NCBI RefSeq assembly: GCF_017873245.1
Contig: NZ_JAGGJY010000001.1
Coordinates: 434,001-498,000 of the forward strand
DNA: 64,000 nucleotides
Source: Clostridium tertium
GTDB lineage: Bacteria; Bacillota; Clostridia; Clostridiales; Clostridiaceae
Direction: 5' to 3'
This document shows positions 54,215-63,206 of this stretch, piece after piece. Under the pieces are notes generated by a model. The model did not search any database and was not told where the DNA came from. It was given only the letters and a program-made list of their open reading frames with translations. A program made the translations under genes and the position numbers. Within the stretch, counting starts at the first letter, position 1, and every line of letters begins with the position of its first letter.

Positions 54215-54988
54215 ATGAATAAAGAGGTTTCAATAATAGGGATATTTATATTAATTATGATAATTATTATTCCTTTTGGTTATAGAAAGTTAGGAACTAT
54301 TGAAGATAAGATAAAACTGCAAGAAGAAGACAAATATTTTAAGTATTATTCAAATGAAAATGATTCAAAGACTATCAAAGATTTAAGTGAAGTATTAAAT
54401 ACTAATTATAATACTATAACAGATCATTTTAATACTAAATTAGAAACAAAAATAGAAATAATAATTTATCCGAATATAGAGGACTTTCATAAGTCTATTA
54501 GTAAAGTAGAGGCTAGTGATGGGATAGTTGGAGTTGCATATGACAATACAATAAAAATGGTATCACCATTAAATCCAGGATCAATTCATAATAAGGAATC
54601 ACTTCTTAAAGTTATTGTACATGAGTTTGTGCATATAGTAACTTTTAATATTAATAATCAAAAAGAAAATAATATACCTACTTGGTTTATGGAAGGTATA
54701 TCAGTTTATGAAGCTAATCAAATAACAGATTATGAAAAGAAAGCTATAAAAGAAAATCTATCCCAAAATATAGATATTACTATAGATGATATAAATGATA
54801 ATTTTTATAATAATCAATTTAGTTATTTATATTCAGGATCTATAGCAGATTTCATTTTAAATGAATTTGGATATGAAAAGTTAATTTAAGTTATAAAATT
54901 TCCTAATGATATAGAAAATATTTTAGATTTATCAATTGAGGAACTAAAAAATAATTGAATTAATTATGTAGAAAAAAATTATAAGTAA
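54215..54988 (+). pseudogene. Gluzincin (HExxH) peptidase gene truncated by nonsense codons
   Basis: Membrane-anchored zinc peptidase: helix at about 5-22, then VIVHEFVHIVTFN (HExxH) and WFMEGISVYEA (third ligand Glu), as in the peptidase MA family. The frame stops with TAA at 54887-54889 (225th codon) but continues in frame as VIKFPNDIENILDLSIEELKNN, then TGA (54956-54958), then INYVEKNYK to 54988. The two stops fit GAA-to-TAA and TGG-to-TGA changes. The catalytic domain survives, so a shortened active protein cannot be excluded. Confidence 0.65.
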
Positions 54989-55039
54989 TTAAAGATTAAG
55001 GAACTTTTTAGAATAATATATATATAAATTAAATATTTA

Positions 55040-56585
55040 GTGAGGCTATTATCTGAAGTTAAAAGTATAATTTTTTTAGAACCTAGAAGTACCTATGTTC
55101 TTCAAGATATATCTCCAAATGATGTTGATGAAATTTATGTAATACAGGGTAATCCGTATTTAAATCTTTTAGGGACAGGGGTTTTGGTTGGACTAGTAGA
55201 TACTGGTATAGATTATTTAAATGAAGAGTTTATTATAGAAGATGGATTAACTAGAATACAAAGTATATGGGATCAAACAATATTAAATGGCAGAAATAAA
55301 AACGTTTATATTGGAGATGTATTTACATCTGATGAGATAAATAGGGCAATAAGTTTATCAAAAGCTAATGGAGATCCATATAGTATTGTTCCATATAGAG
55401 ATACTGTTGGGCACGGAACCAAAATGGCAAGTATAGTTGGTACTCGAGGATATAATAATAATGTAAAAGGAATAGCGAGTGATTGAGAATTTGTTGTAGT
55501 AAAGTTATTAGAGTCTCTTAATTTTAAAAAGTATTAAGAGAAAATAGTCTTGAAGATAAGAATTTATATAATTCTTTCGAAATTTTGGCTGGAATAGATT
55601 ACTTAAAAAACCATTCATTAAAAGTTAAAAAACCAATGGTAATTTGTATAGGGGTAGGAACAACAGAGGGAAGTCATGATGGCAATATCCAACATCTAGA
55701 TATATAACTGATGTTGGAAGAAATAGAGGTATTATTTCTGTTTGTGGAACGGGAAACCAAGGAGCAGCTCAAGGACATACATCAGGATATATTAAGAGTG
55801 TAGGAGAAATTAAAACTATAGAACTAAAAATTTCTAAGTTTATGGTTGACTTGCCTTTTTATATTTGGATTCGAAGACTCAACAGAATGTCTATAAATAT
55901 AATATCTACAGATAGAGAAAAATCTAATTTTATTTCATCTAAAAGAAAAAATGGAGAAGAAATAAAATTCGTATTAAGTAATACAATAATGCGTTTATAT
56001 AATTTTATACCAGAACATTTTACAGGGCATCAAGCAATAATAATAGGATTTAGGAATTTAGTATCAGGAATATGGAGAATACAGTTGAGTGGGGATTATA
56101 TAGTTGATGGAAGATATGATATATGGTTGCCGCCTAAAGAAGTTTTACCTGAAGGAACTGTATTTTTAGAAGCAGATCCAAATATAAAGTTAACTATACC
56201 TTCGACAGCAAGAAAAGTTGTAACGGTAGCATATTATAATAACGAAAGAAATGTAGGAATTTCTGAATCTGGGAGAGGATTCAACTATAATGGTTTAATA
56301 AATCCTGACGTTATAACTGCAGGAGTAAATATTTTAACAACAAAACCTTTAGGATGAGTAAGTACTTTTTCAGGAAGTTCAGCAGCAAAAGCTATATGTG
56401 CTGGTGTTTGTGTATTACTATTTGAATGGGGAATAATAAAAGGTAATGATCCATATCTTTTTGCACAAACTTTAAAATCATATTTAGATAGAGGAACATA
56501 CCAAAGACAAGGAGATATATATCCTAATCCTCAATGGGGATATGGAATACTTGATGTATTTCAAATTTTTAGAAGCATGATTTAA
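55040..56585 (+). pseudogene. Decayed Csp-like subtilisin (S8) protease gene
   Basis: Fragments of a clostridial S8 protease: Asp site VGLVDTGIDYLNEEF and His site VGHGTKMASIVG in 55040-55486, a TGA after GIASD, and a frameshift near 55530. LAGIDYLKNHS and MVICIGVGTTEGSHDG come next, followed by a second frameshift near 55690. ISVCGTGNQGAAQGH and a long intact stretch to 56356 follow, then a TGA, then the Ser site FSGSSAAKAICAG to the end at 56585. The N-terminus is also missing. All three triad residues remain, but at least two stops and two frameshifts make it non-functional. Csp proteases act in spore germination; a related role is inference. Confidence 0.85.
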
Positions 56586-56809
56586 TAGATATCATAAGAA
56601 AATTAGTATGAATAATATTAATATATTAGATAAGAAGAATTTTAATTACAAATAATTAGGTATGAGATGCAAATGCAAATAAGAAATATATATAATAATA
56701 TTTTGAAAATAATTATTATTGAAAAGAAGATATTTTGATATATAGGTTACTCAAAAAGTCAGAATTAAATTTATTATGAGATATTGATAGAAGAGAGATA
56801 GTAAATGAG

Positions 56810-57259
56810 GTGTATCATTATAAAAGTAATAAGTTAAAAATAGTAAATAAATTTTATAATATAGAAGGTTGGAACCTAATAGAACTAAATGAATATATTC
56901 ATAGGTTAAAAGATATATATGAAAGACATGAAAAAATATATGGAGTTTTTAAAAAAGATAAGATAGTTGGAATTGTTGCTTTAGAAAGCAAACTAATTGG
57001 AGAAAAATTAGATAAGGTTAAATTAAATATGCTATATATAAGTAATAGTTATCGGAAACATGGAGTAGGAAAATCATTAGTAAAGTTAGTGTCTAAAGAT
57101 GCTGTAAATATGGGAGCAAAAGGCTTATATATATCAGCAACTCCATTTAAGAACACTGTAGATTTTAATTTTGCATTAGGAGCAAGAGTTACAAATGATA
57201 TAAATAGAGAATTATTTGATTTAGAACCTCTTGATATACATATAATATTAGATTTGTGA
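56810..57259 (+). CDS. GNAT-family acetyltransferase
   Basis: 149 aa with NMLYISNSYRKHGVGKSLVKLVSKDA (acetyl-CoA loop R/K-x-x-G-V-G-K) and GLYISATPFKNTVDFNFALGA. The start is a GTG without a strong RBS; an overlapping ATG at 56805 is in another frame. Substrate unknown. Confidence 0.75.
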   Translation: MYHYKSNKLKIVNKFYNIEGWNLIELNEYIHRLKDIYERHEKIYGVFKKDKIVGIVALESKLIGEKLDKVKLNMLYISNSYRKHGVGKSLVKLVSKDAVNMGAKGLYISATPFKNTVDFNFALGARVTNDINRELFDLEPLDIHIILDL

Positions 57260-57436
57260 TATCTTAAATATTATAAACAAAAAGATATTATGAGATGTTA
57301 TAGAATTTAAAAGAGCTATATTAAAATAAATTTTGATATTAGCAATTAAAGATTCATTTTTTCGCATATATAAATAATAGATAAAAATTTCTATTTAAGT
57401 TTAAAAACATCTTTAAGTAAGTAAAATCAATGGTTT

Positions 57437-57467
57437 AAAAGGGGATCGTGAAACGCGAGCCCCTTTA
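57437..57467. terminator. GC-rich hairpin between convergent genes
   Basis: AAAAGGGGATCG / CGAGCCCCTTTA stem with one A-G mismatch and loop TGAAACG. It is unusually G+C-rich for this genome and stands between the acetyltransferase and pdxT. It is likely a terminator, but the T-run is short; the rest of 57260-57558 shows no gene. Confidence 0.55.
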
Positions 57468-57558
57468 TAAAAATAAGAGATTAGCTTTATTAAGGTAATA
57501 AAGCTTACTTAAAATTGAATAAATTTTATATTAAATAGATTTATGAGACTAAGCCTTT

Positions 57559-58167
57559 TTAATTAAATTTATTTTTAATGCAAATATCTATAAAGTATTT
57601 ATGAAATCTTAAATCAGAAGTAAGTTCTGGATGAAATGAAGTAGCTAATATATTTCCTTCACGAACTGCAACAATATTATTATCAATAGATGCTAAAATT
57701 TCAACTTGGGAGGATAGTATTTTTGATACATAAGGTGCTCTTATAAATACCATAGGAAATTCTTCAGATGAATCTATTGAATTTATAATATCTTTTGCTA
57801 CAAAACTATCAATTTGTCTTCCATAAGCATTTCTTTTTACTCTTATATTGATTAGAGAAAGATGTCCATTTTCATCATTTTCTATTTCTTTGGATAATAG
57901 TATCATTCCAGCGCAGGTTCCCCATATTGGTAATCCTTGTTTAGCTTTTTGTATAATTTCTGAGTCTAAATTTGTTAGTTTAAGTAGTTTTGATATTGTT
58001 GTGCTTTCTCCTCCTGGTATAATGAGACCATCAATTAATGATAAATCTAAGGCATTTTTAACTAAAATAGATTTACAACCAATGGATTCAATATGATGAA
58101 CATGTTCATTAACTCCTCCTTGAAGTGCTAAAACTCCAACTATTAAACTACCAACCTCTTTTTGCAT
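57559..58167 (-). CDS. pdxT: Pyridoxal 5'-phosphate synthase glutaminase subunit
   Basis: 202 aa class I glutamine amidotransferase that supplies ammonia to Pdx[14 protein letters not shown] at the N-terminus, [16 protein letters not shown], the nucleophile Cys in [11 protein letters not shown], and His/Glu in SFHPELTSD complete the triad. The start at 58167 overlaps the end of pdxS by 20 bases and no internal RBS is strong, so translation is probably coupled. Confidence 0.95.
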   Translation of the reverse strand: MQKEVGSLIVGVLALQGGVNEHVHHIESIGCKSILVKNALDLSLIDGLIIPGGESTTISKLLKLTNLDSEIIQKAKQGLPIWGTCAGMILLSKEIENDENGHLSLINIRVKRNAYGRQIDSFVAKDIINSIDSSEEFPMVFIRAPYVSKILSSQVEILASIDNNIVAVREGNILATSFHPELTSDLRFHKYFIDICIKNKFN

Positions 58168-59017
58168 ATCTATCCTCAAGACTTTCAATTGTTAATCCTT
58201 TCATAGCCTCACCTAAACCAGAAGATATTTCTGCTAGAACTTTAGTATCATTATAATAGGTAACAGCTTGTACTATAGCTTTGGCTCTTACTTCAGGATT
58301 TTCAGATTTAAAAATACCAGAACCAACAAATACACCATCGCTACCTAATTGCATCATAAGAGCAGCATCAGCAGGTGTTGCAATTCCACCAGCAGCAAAG
58401 TTAACAATAGGTAGTTTACCATTTTCATGAACATATAAAATTAAGTTGTAAGGAGCATTAAGTTCTTTTGCTATAGTCATAAGTTCTTCTTTAGATGCAG
58501 ATTGAACTTTTCTTATATCTGAAATCATAGTTCTTTGATGTCTAACTGCTTCAACAATATTACCAGTGCCAGCTTCACCTTTAGTCCTAATCATTGAAGC
58601 ACCTTCACCAATTCTTCTTAGAGCTTCTCCTAAGTTTCTAGCACCACAAACAAAAGGTACATTGAATTCATGCTTATTTATATGATATAAATCATCAGCA
58701 GGAGTTAATACTTCACTTTCATCAATATAATCAATAGCTAGGCTTTCAAGAATTTGTGCTTCAACAAAATGACCGATTCTAACCTTTGCCATGACTGGAA
58801 TAGACACAGCAACTTGAATTTCCTTAATCATTTTGGGATCAGACATTCTGGCAACACCACCTTCTTTTCTTATATCTGAAGGTACTCTTTCAAGTGCCAT
58901 TACAGCACAAGCTCCAGCCTTTTCAGCTATAATTGCTTCTTCAGGAGTAGTAACATCCATAATTACTCCACCCTTTAACATTTGTGCAAGATTTTTATTT
59001 AATTCATATTTACTCAT
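58148..59017 (-). CDS. pdxS: Pyridoxal 5'-phosphate synthase lyase subunit
   Basis: 289 aa, the usual length. It makes PLP from ribose 5-phosphate, glyceraldehyde 3-phosphate and PdxT-derived ammonia. Conserved blocks: [50 protein letters not shown] (active-site Lys), [24 protein letters not shown] and [25 protein letters not shown]. First gene of a pdxST operon; a plausible promoter (TTGTAC, 16 bp, TATTAA) lies about 70 bases upstream. Confidence 0.97.
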   Translation of the reverse strand: MSKYELNKNLAQMLKGGVIMDVTTPEEAIIAEKAGACAVMALERVPSDIRKEGGVARMSDPKMIKEIQVAVSIPVMAKVRIGHFVEAQILESLAIDYIDESEVLTPADDLYHINKHEFNVPFVCGARNLGEALRRIGEGASMIRTKGEAGTGNIVEAVRHQRTMISDIRKVQSASKEELMTIAKELNAPYNLILYVHENGKLPIVNFAAGGIATPADAALMMQLGSDGVFVGSGIFKSENPEVRAKAIVQAVTYYNDTKVLAEISSGLGEAMKGLTIESLEDRYAKRGW

Positions 59018-59152
59018 AACAATCTCCTTTAAACAATTAATACCTGTAATTACATTAAATAGATAATAATACTAAAATTAATATTGTGCAAATGTATCGG
59101 TACAAATTGACTAATAAAAATTCCTAAAATTATAACTTTTTACATTTAACTA

Positions 59153-59181
59153 TTTACAAAAATTGTATAAGGATATATAAT
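59153..59181 (+). promoter_or_regulatory. Sigma-A promoter for the short-ORF transcript
   Basis: TTTACA (59153-59158), 17-bp spacer, TATAAT (59176-59181), about 40 bases before a 28-codon ORF with RBS AAGGAGG. Confidence 0.7.
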
Positions 59182-59222
59182 AATAGAGTAATATTTATTT
59201 ATAAAATTAAGGAGGTAGGGTT

Positions 59223-59309
59223 ATGTTTATGAATTTAAAATCTAATAAAAATCAAATTGAATATAATCTATATTTTATTAGTAGCTCTACCAGTGGAGAT
59301 AATCTGTAA
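59223..59309 (+). CDS. 28-residue peptide ORF
   Basis: RBS AAGGAGG, then MFMNLKSNKNQIEYNLYF and a serine-rich end (ISSSTSGDNL). It is expressed from a near-consensus promoter and followed by two terminators. It could be a leader peptide or a short secreted or signalling peptide; no family recognised. Confidence 0.45.
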   Translation: MFMNLKSNKNQIEYNLYFISSSTSGDNL

Positions 59310-59342
59310 TTTTTTACGGAATATTAATTTGTTAATTGTGCC

Positions 59343-59372
59343 ACCATGAGTTATTATTCTCATGGTTTTTTT
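59343..59372 (+). terminator. First of two tandem terminators
   Basis: ACCATGAG / CTCATGGT stem, loop TTATTATT, followed by TTTTTT. Confidence 0.88.
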
Positions 59373-59403
59373 ATGCACTTAATTGCTAAATAAAGTGATA
59401 TTT

Positions 59404-59433
59404 AATGACCCTGGGTAAACTAGGGTCATTTTT
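59404..59433 (+). terminator. Second of two tandem terminators
   Basis: AATGACCCT / AGGGTCATT stem around GGGTAAACT, followed by TTT. Confidence 0.85.
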
Positions 59434-59466
59434 ATATAAAAATATTTTAAAGGAGGATATTATTAA

Positions 59467-59565
59467 ATGATCAAATTAAGAAAAGTTAAAGAAAACCAAA
59501 TGGAAATAGGTGACAGAAATAGAAATGGAGGAATTTTATATGTTTATTATCGGAGAATCTATTAA
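59467..59565 (+). CDS. 32-residue basic peptide ORF
   Basis: RBS AAAGGAGG, then MIKLRKVKENQMEIGDRNRN and a Tyr-rich end (LYVYYRRIY). It overlaps the next ORF by 26 bases in another frame. Unknown; it could be a leader for the next gene. Confidence 0.4.
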   Translation: MIKLRKVKENQMEIGDRNRNGGILYVYYRRIY

Positions 59566-59731
59566 TCCAACTATGGTTAATAATGAAAAAAACGCTATAG
59601 ATTTTGAAAGATATTGTAAAGATGAAAGATTAAGTTCAATAGAAATTAGAAGTGAAGTTTATAAATCATCTAAAAATAAAAGAAATAAATTATTAAAAGA
59701 ATTTATAATTTTAATAAGAAGAATATTCTAG
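59540..59731 (+). CDS. 63-residue protein of unknown function
   Basis: RBS ATGGAGG lies 8 bases before the ATG at 59540, inside the preceding 32-codon ORF, suggesting coupled translation. The protein starts MFIIGESINPTMVNNEKN and ends in a strongly basic amphipathic stretch (KNKRNKLLKEFIILIRRIF). No family recognised. Ends before a perfect terminator at 59752. Confidence 0.5.
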   Translation: MFIIGESINPTMVNNEKNAIDFERYCKDERLSSIEIRSEVYKSSKNKRNKLLKEFIILIRRIF

Positions 59732-59751
59732 TATATAAAAATAATATAATG

Positions 59752-59789
59752 AAAATACTCAACATCATTTTATATGTTGAGTATTTTTT
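59752..59789 (+). terminator. Terminator after the short-ORF group
   Basis: AATACTCAACAT / ATGTTGAGTATT perfect 12-bp stem, then TTTT. Confidence 0.9.
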
Positions 59790-60262
59790 ATAAATTTATA
59801 TTAAATGATCATAAAAGAAAATAGAAGTCATAATATAAAACTTAAAGAATTTAGTTAAATTATTAATAGGAGAGAATAATTAATAGTATATATAGACAAT
59901 TTACTTACTGAAGATCTAATAATTCTATCTAGTTCAATTAGATAGCTTTATTTAAAAATAAAAGTAAGAATTAAATTAATGTTCTTGGGAATTTCATTAT
60001 TGAAATATAATACTCAATATTAGTTATTAATAAAAAATAAAAAAATAGTAGGGGATTATCAGGAGAGTATTTATTTTAACCAATAATAATAGTATTATTA
60101 TTGGTTAAAATAAATAAAAATGGTATAATATAGAATAAGATTAATTATTATTATAATTTTATAATATATGATTTTAAGTTTCAATAAATATTAATGTATT
60201 GAATGTATAAATGTAAAGGATAAGATGTTCTTATAAAGCGTTTTAAAATGGAGGATGAAAAT
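59790..60262. other. Intergenic region with inverted repeats
   Basis: No gene seen. It contains a small hairpin CTATCTA / TAGATAG (59925-59945), and a long palindrome annotated separately. Confidence 0.5.
60072..60112. repeat. 20-bp perfect palindrome
   Basis: Arms TATTTTAACCAATAATAATA and its exact complement around a single central G. The length and perfection exceed the other hairpins here. It could be a bidirectional terminator or a leftover of a small mobile repeat; no target-site duplication is obvious. Confidence 0.8.
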
Positions 60263-60706
60263 ATGGGAGTTGCATTTAAAGATGTAAATTTTAGTAGATT
60301 GGTAGACAAGCTTAGCCCCTGTTGCCTTTCTGAAAATATATGTGTAGTATGCGAAAGAGAAACCTGTTTAGTTGGGTATGGAACAGAATGCATTAAAAAT
60401 TGTATGATTAATAAAGTTACATATGTAATTGATGGATGTAAGAATATTCCGATTATGGATACAAGAATATATGATAAAGAGTACATAATGGATGGAGTTG
60501 CAGATATTCTAAGAACTTGTAAAAGTTGTAAAGAAAATCATTTTGAGAATTGTGTTGTAAATATTTTAAGAAGCTGTTATGAAGTTATCTTATTTGGTGA
60601 AGAAAAAGAATATAAAGGAAGTGCTCTTGTATATTTAAATGACTTAAAGGGATCTAATCCTGAAATGGCAGATAAACTATTTCAAAAGTATATGATTAGA
60701 GGTTAG
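60263..60706 (+). CDS. Cys-rich protein of unknown function
   Basis: About 147 aa beginning MGVAFKDVNFSRLVDKLSP. Thirteen Cys are arranged in pairs and CxxC-like sets: PCCLSENICVVCERETC, ECIKNC, DGCKNIP, RTCKSCKENHFENC and RSCYE. This could bind zinc or an Fe-S cluster. The ATG at 60263 has GGAGG 8 bases upstream; an ATG at 60248 overlaps the RBS. It resembles an uncharacterised protein common in Clostridium, from memory. Single gene followed by a terminator. Confidence 0.65.
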   Translation: MGVAFKDVNFSRLVDKLSPCCLSENICVVCERETCLVGYGTECIKNCMINKVTYVIDGCKNIPIMDTRIYDKEYIMDGVADILRTCKSCKENHFENCVVNILRSCYEVILFGEEKEYKGSALVYLNDLKGSNPEMADKLFQKYMIRG

Positions 60707-60836
60707 ATTATAAGGAATTTATTAGAGAAAGTAACTAGTTTATAAATTTTTACTTATAAGGAGAAAATAAACTTAAAGAAGTACTATTACAAATATATCT
60801 GTTTCTAGAAATTATAAATATTCAATAAAGTATTTT

Positions 60837-60873
60837 AGCCTAACATAGAACTTAGAAGTATGTTGGGCTTTTT
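60837..60873 (+). terminator. Terminator downstream of the Cys-rich gene
   Basis: AGCCTAACATA / TATGTTGGGCT stem with T-run. It stands 130 bases past the gene; the bases between hold no other recognisable gene. Confidence 0.82.
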
Positions 60874-61063
60874 AGCATTTTCTCATAATTAAAATAATAA
60901 GCTTATATCTTAAGTGCTTTATTGATAGGAATAAAGAATTGAACTTATTTAGTTGGAAAATTGAAAATATAATTAATAATATGTATAACAATTACATTTA
61001 ATATAAAATATTGTATAATATATATATTAAATATTATATTTAAGCTTAATTGAAGGAGAAAGT

Positions 61064-61261
61064 ATGTACAAGTATATGTATAAAGAAGCTCAAACTAATG
61101 GATTATTTAGAGAACCTTCAGATCATAGAGAGATTATAGATAAGTATAGTAAAGAAGGATGGAGATTTGTTACAGCAATACCTACAGAATTTTATAATAA
61201 TAATGGCGAAATCAAGAAATTTGATTTAGTATTTGAAAAACAAATAAATGATTCGATATAA
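61064..61261 (+). CDS. DUF4177-like small protein
   Basis: 65 aa. YKYMYKEAQ at the start and EIIDKYSKEGWRFVTAIPTEF with FDLVFEKQ near the end match the DUF4177 pattern (short beta-alpha-beta with GWRxV). RBS GAAGGAG. Function unknown. The next gene starts 26 bp later and is probably co-transcribed. Confidence 0.75.
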   Translation: MYKYMYKEAQTNGLFREPSDHREIIDKYSKEGWRFVTAIPTEFYNNNGEIKKFDLVFEKQINDSI

Positions 61262-61287
61262 AAAATTAATTAAAGGATTGATATAAA

Positions 61288-61716
61288 ATGGTAAGTATTA
61301 GAAGAGTGTCTATAGCGATTATAAAGATATATATGCTTAATAAAGAATTAGGTTATTTATATGAAGAAGAAAAAGTAAGGAAAAAAATTAAATATATAAT
61401 TGAAAACAAGAAAGATATTATTTTAGTAGCTTACATAAATAATAATATAATTGGGTATATATATGGTAGTGAATATGAGTTACTATACTCAGATTCTTTA
61501 ATAAATATTTTAGGATTTGTAGTTAAAGAATCTTATAGAAAAAATGGAGTAGGAAAAGCCTTAATAGATAAATTAGAAGAAATAGCAATAGAAAAGAAAT
61601 ATTCTGGAATAAGGCTAGTTTCAGGAATTGATAGGGAAGATGCACATAGATTTTATGAAAGAAATGGTTATATCTATAGAAAGGAACAGAAGAATTTTAT
61701 TAAATTATTTAGTTAG
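61288..61716 (+). CDS. GNAT-family acetyltransferase
   Basis: 142 aa: LGFVVKESYRKNGVGKALIDKLEEIA is the acetyl-CoA loop, and LVSGIDREDAHRFYERNGYIYRKE is the terminal GNAT motif. Substrate unknown. Confidence 0.87.
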   Translation: MVSIRRVSIAIIKIYMLNKELGYLYEEEKVRKKIKYIIENKKDIILVAYINNNIIGYIYGSEYELLYSDSLINILGFVVKESYRKNGVGKALIDKLEEIAIEKKYSGIRLVSGIDREDAHRFYERNGYIYRKEQKNFIKLFS

Positions 61717-61804
61717 ATTTGTATTCTTATATTTTTATAGATGAATTTGAGTAAAATTTAATGTAAAAAGTATAAATTATAGAAATATATAGGATGGAAA
61801 TAAA

Positions 61805-61954
61805 ATGAGAAACTTTTTAAAGGTAATGAGAAGAACATTTTGTATTGTATTTGGTTTTATGATATTATTTTCCTTATTAAAATTTAATGATGATAGTATG
61901 ATAATAGCATCTACAATTATTATAGTTTTACCTTACTCTTTTGTACATTTTTAA
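61805..61954 (+). CDS. 49-residue two-helix membrane peptide
   Basis: RBS AGGATGG, then MRNFLKVMRRTFCIVFG and two hydrophobic helices (FCIVFGFMILFSLL, MIIASTIIIVLPYSF) separated by KFNDDS. Basic N-terminus, short polar turn: a typical small membrane protein. Family unknown. Confidence 0.55.
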   Translation: MRNFLKVMRRTFCIVFGFMILFSLLKFNDDSMIIASTIIIVLPYSFVHF

Positions 61955-62009
61955 TAATAGATCAAATTAGCTTTAAGAATAAATAATAAGCGTAGTAGTT
62001 GTATAATAA

Positions 62010-62037
62010 GAATTAAAAGACACTTTATAGTGTCCTT
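62010..62037 (-). terminator. Terminator after the small secreted protein
   Basis: Minus strand GGACAC / GTGTCTTTT, directly at the end of the gene. Confidence 0.75.
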
Positions 62038-62351
62038 TAAGAAATGAAAACATTACCTTTACCAATTATAACAATTCTGTAATCTGGAAGTAAGGCTGTT
62101 AAGTTAAATTTATCAGATTTAGGAGTAAGACGAATAGATTGAACAAGAATTTGATTTTCATCAAACACTTGTAAATAAACACTATTAGATTCAGATATAT
62201 TTTGGACTGTATATTTATTTTGAGGAGAAAAATTTAAGTCAGAAGCTTGATAAACACCTTCTTCAAATAAATTTACAGCGTAAGTAGATTGTGTAGAAGT
62301 ACTAAAAAACAAAGATAATGAAATTATAAATACAAATATCGATTTTTTCAT
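62037..62351 (-). CDS. Small secreted protein of unknown function
   Basis: 104 aa with a clear signal peptide (MKKSIFVFIISLSLFFST, cleavage probably after TYA near 25). A mature beta-rich domain of about 79 residues follows (YTVQNISESNSVYLQVFDE, LLPDYRIVIIGKGNVFIS). RBS AAAGGTGG. No catalytic motif or anchor; likely released or wall-associated. Confidence 0.7.
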   Translation of the reverse strand: MKKSIFVFIISLSLFFSTSTQSTYAVNLFEEGVYQASDLNFSPQNKYTVQNISESNSVYLQVFDENQILVQSIRLTPKSDKFNLTALLPDYRIVIIGKGNVFIS

Positions 62352-62528
62352 AATCTAACCACCTTTCATACTTATTTTAATCAAATATAAAATAAATATT
62401 CAATATGGTATTTAGATAAAGTTAAAAAATAAGAGATCAAGTAAGATATAAAATCTATATTAATATTTGATAGTCTGAATATGATTACTTTTAAGAATAG
62501 AAATAATTTATATCAGATATTATAGAGA

Positions 62529-62548
62529 GGTGGACTATAAAATCCACC
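62529..62548. terminator. Small hairpin downstream of the Cys-rich peptide gene
   Basis: GGTGGA / TCCACC with an 8-base loop. No T-run on either strand; termination role uncertain. Confidence 0.35.
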
Positions 62549-62601
62549 ATTTAATATTAGTTTATTATTAAAAAATTGTAAGAAATTAATTCATAATACT
62601 C

Positions 62602-62706
62602 TTAAAACCAAAAGCCTCCCCAGAAGTTATTAAATCCACAACATCTATTGAATCTACAACATCTACGGCAGCAACAACAACATCTGTTAAATCCCCAAAA
62701 TGGCAT
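62602..62706 (-). CDS. 34-residue Cys/aromatic-rich peptide
   Basis: RBS AGAGAGGTG precedes MPFWGFNRCCCCCRRCCRF, then a second NRCCGFN block and the end NFWGGFWF. Nine of 34 residues are Cys, in a run of five and two pairs, with repeated Arg-Cys-Cys and Phe-Asn units and Trp/Phe ends. It has no signal peptide. It resembles short Cys-rich spore-coat-like or metal-binding peptides in composition only; no family recognised. Confidence 0.6.
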   Translation of the reverse strand: MPFWGFNRCCCCCRRCCRFNRCCGFNNFWGGFWF

Positions 62707-63206
62707 ATTATTCACCTCTCTATATATAATTTAATATATTCTCAATATCACATAAGTGTTACTAAGTATAGAGCAATATTTTCATGTTTAAATAATAATA
62801 AAGTAAGTTAATCACAATGAAATAGATAAATCTTATAACTAAGAGATGAGTTGAACTATAATAAACCTAATGATTTTAATAATAATTAATTTAATAAAAT
62901 AATAGAGGAAGATTTTAAATGTATAGAGAATTATTAAATAGAATAAAAGTTAAATTTAATGATGTATATTTAATTCCTTATGAAAAGTTATTGAAGGATA
63001 TAATGTAAGTTTTAACAATAATTTATTTAATGATATTATTAAATAGAATATATATGAATTAATTATAGATATAAATACAGAATTAATTGTGAATAGTTGG
63101 AGGGGGTCATTAATTATTATACAAATCAGGGGTATGGACTTTCAAATTTTTTTAGAATAAGGGGAAAAATAAATTTAAGTTAAAATCACATATAGGAGGA
63201 GTAAAA
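62707..63206. other. Intergenic region with one short ORF
   Basis: An ORF of 29 codons at 62919-63008 (+) has RBS AGAGG and starts MYRELLNRIKVKFNDVYL; the frame continues past its stop as a possible remnant. Nothing else recognised. Confidence 0.35.

Noticed and set aside
55487-56356. In-frame TGA codons in the S8 protease and metallopeptidase as recoded Trp or selenocysteine
   Set aside because: TGA ends several intact genes here (for example at 11863 and 43348), TAA lesions and frameshifts occur in the same broken genes, and no SECIS-like hairpin follows the TGA. Decay explains all of them.
57437-57467. tRNA or tRNA-like RNA at the G+C-rich hairpin
   Set aside because: Only one stem-loop of about 31 bases; no cloverleaf arms or CCA-type acceptor can be built from the flanks.
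59540-59731. MFIIGESIN start as a pterin-binding methyltransferase fragment
   Set aside because: The likeness to MIIIGEKIN-type N-termini covers only a few residues; the rest does not follow that family.
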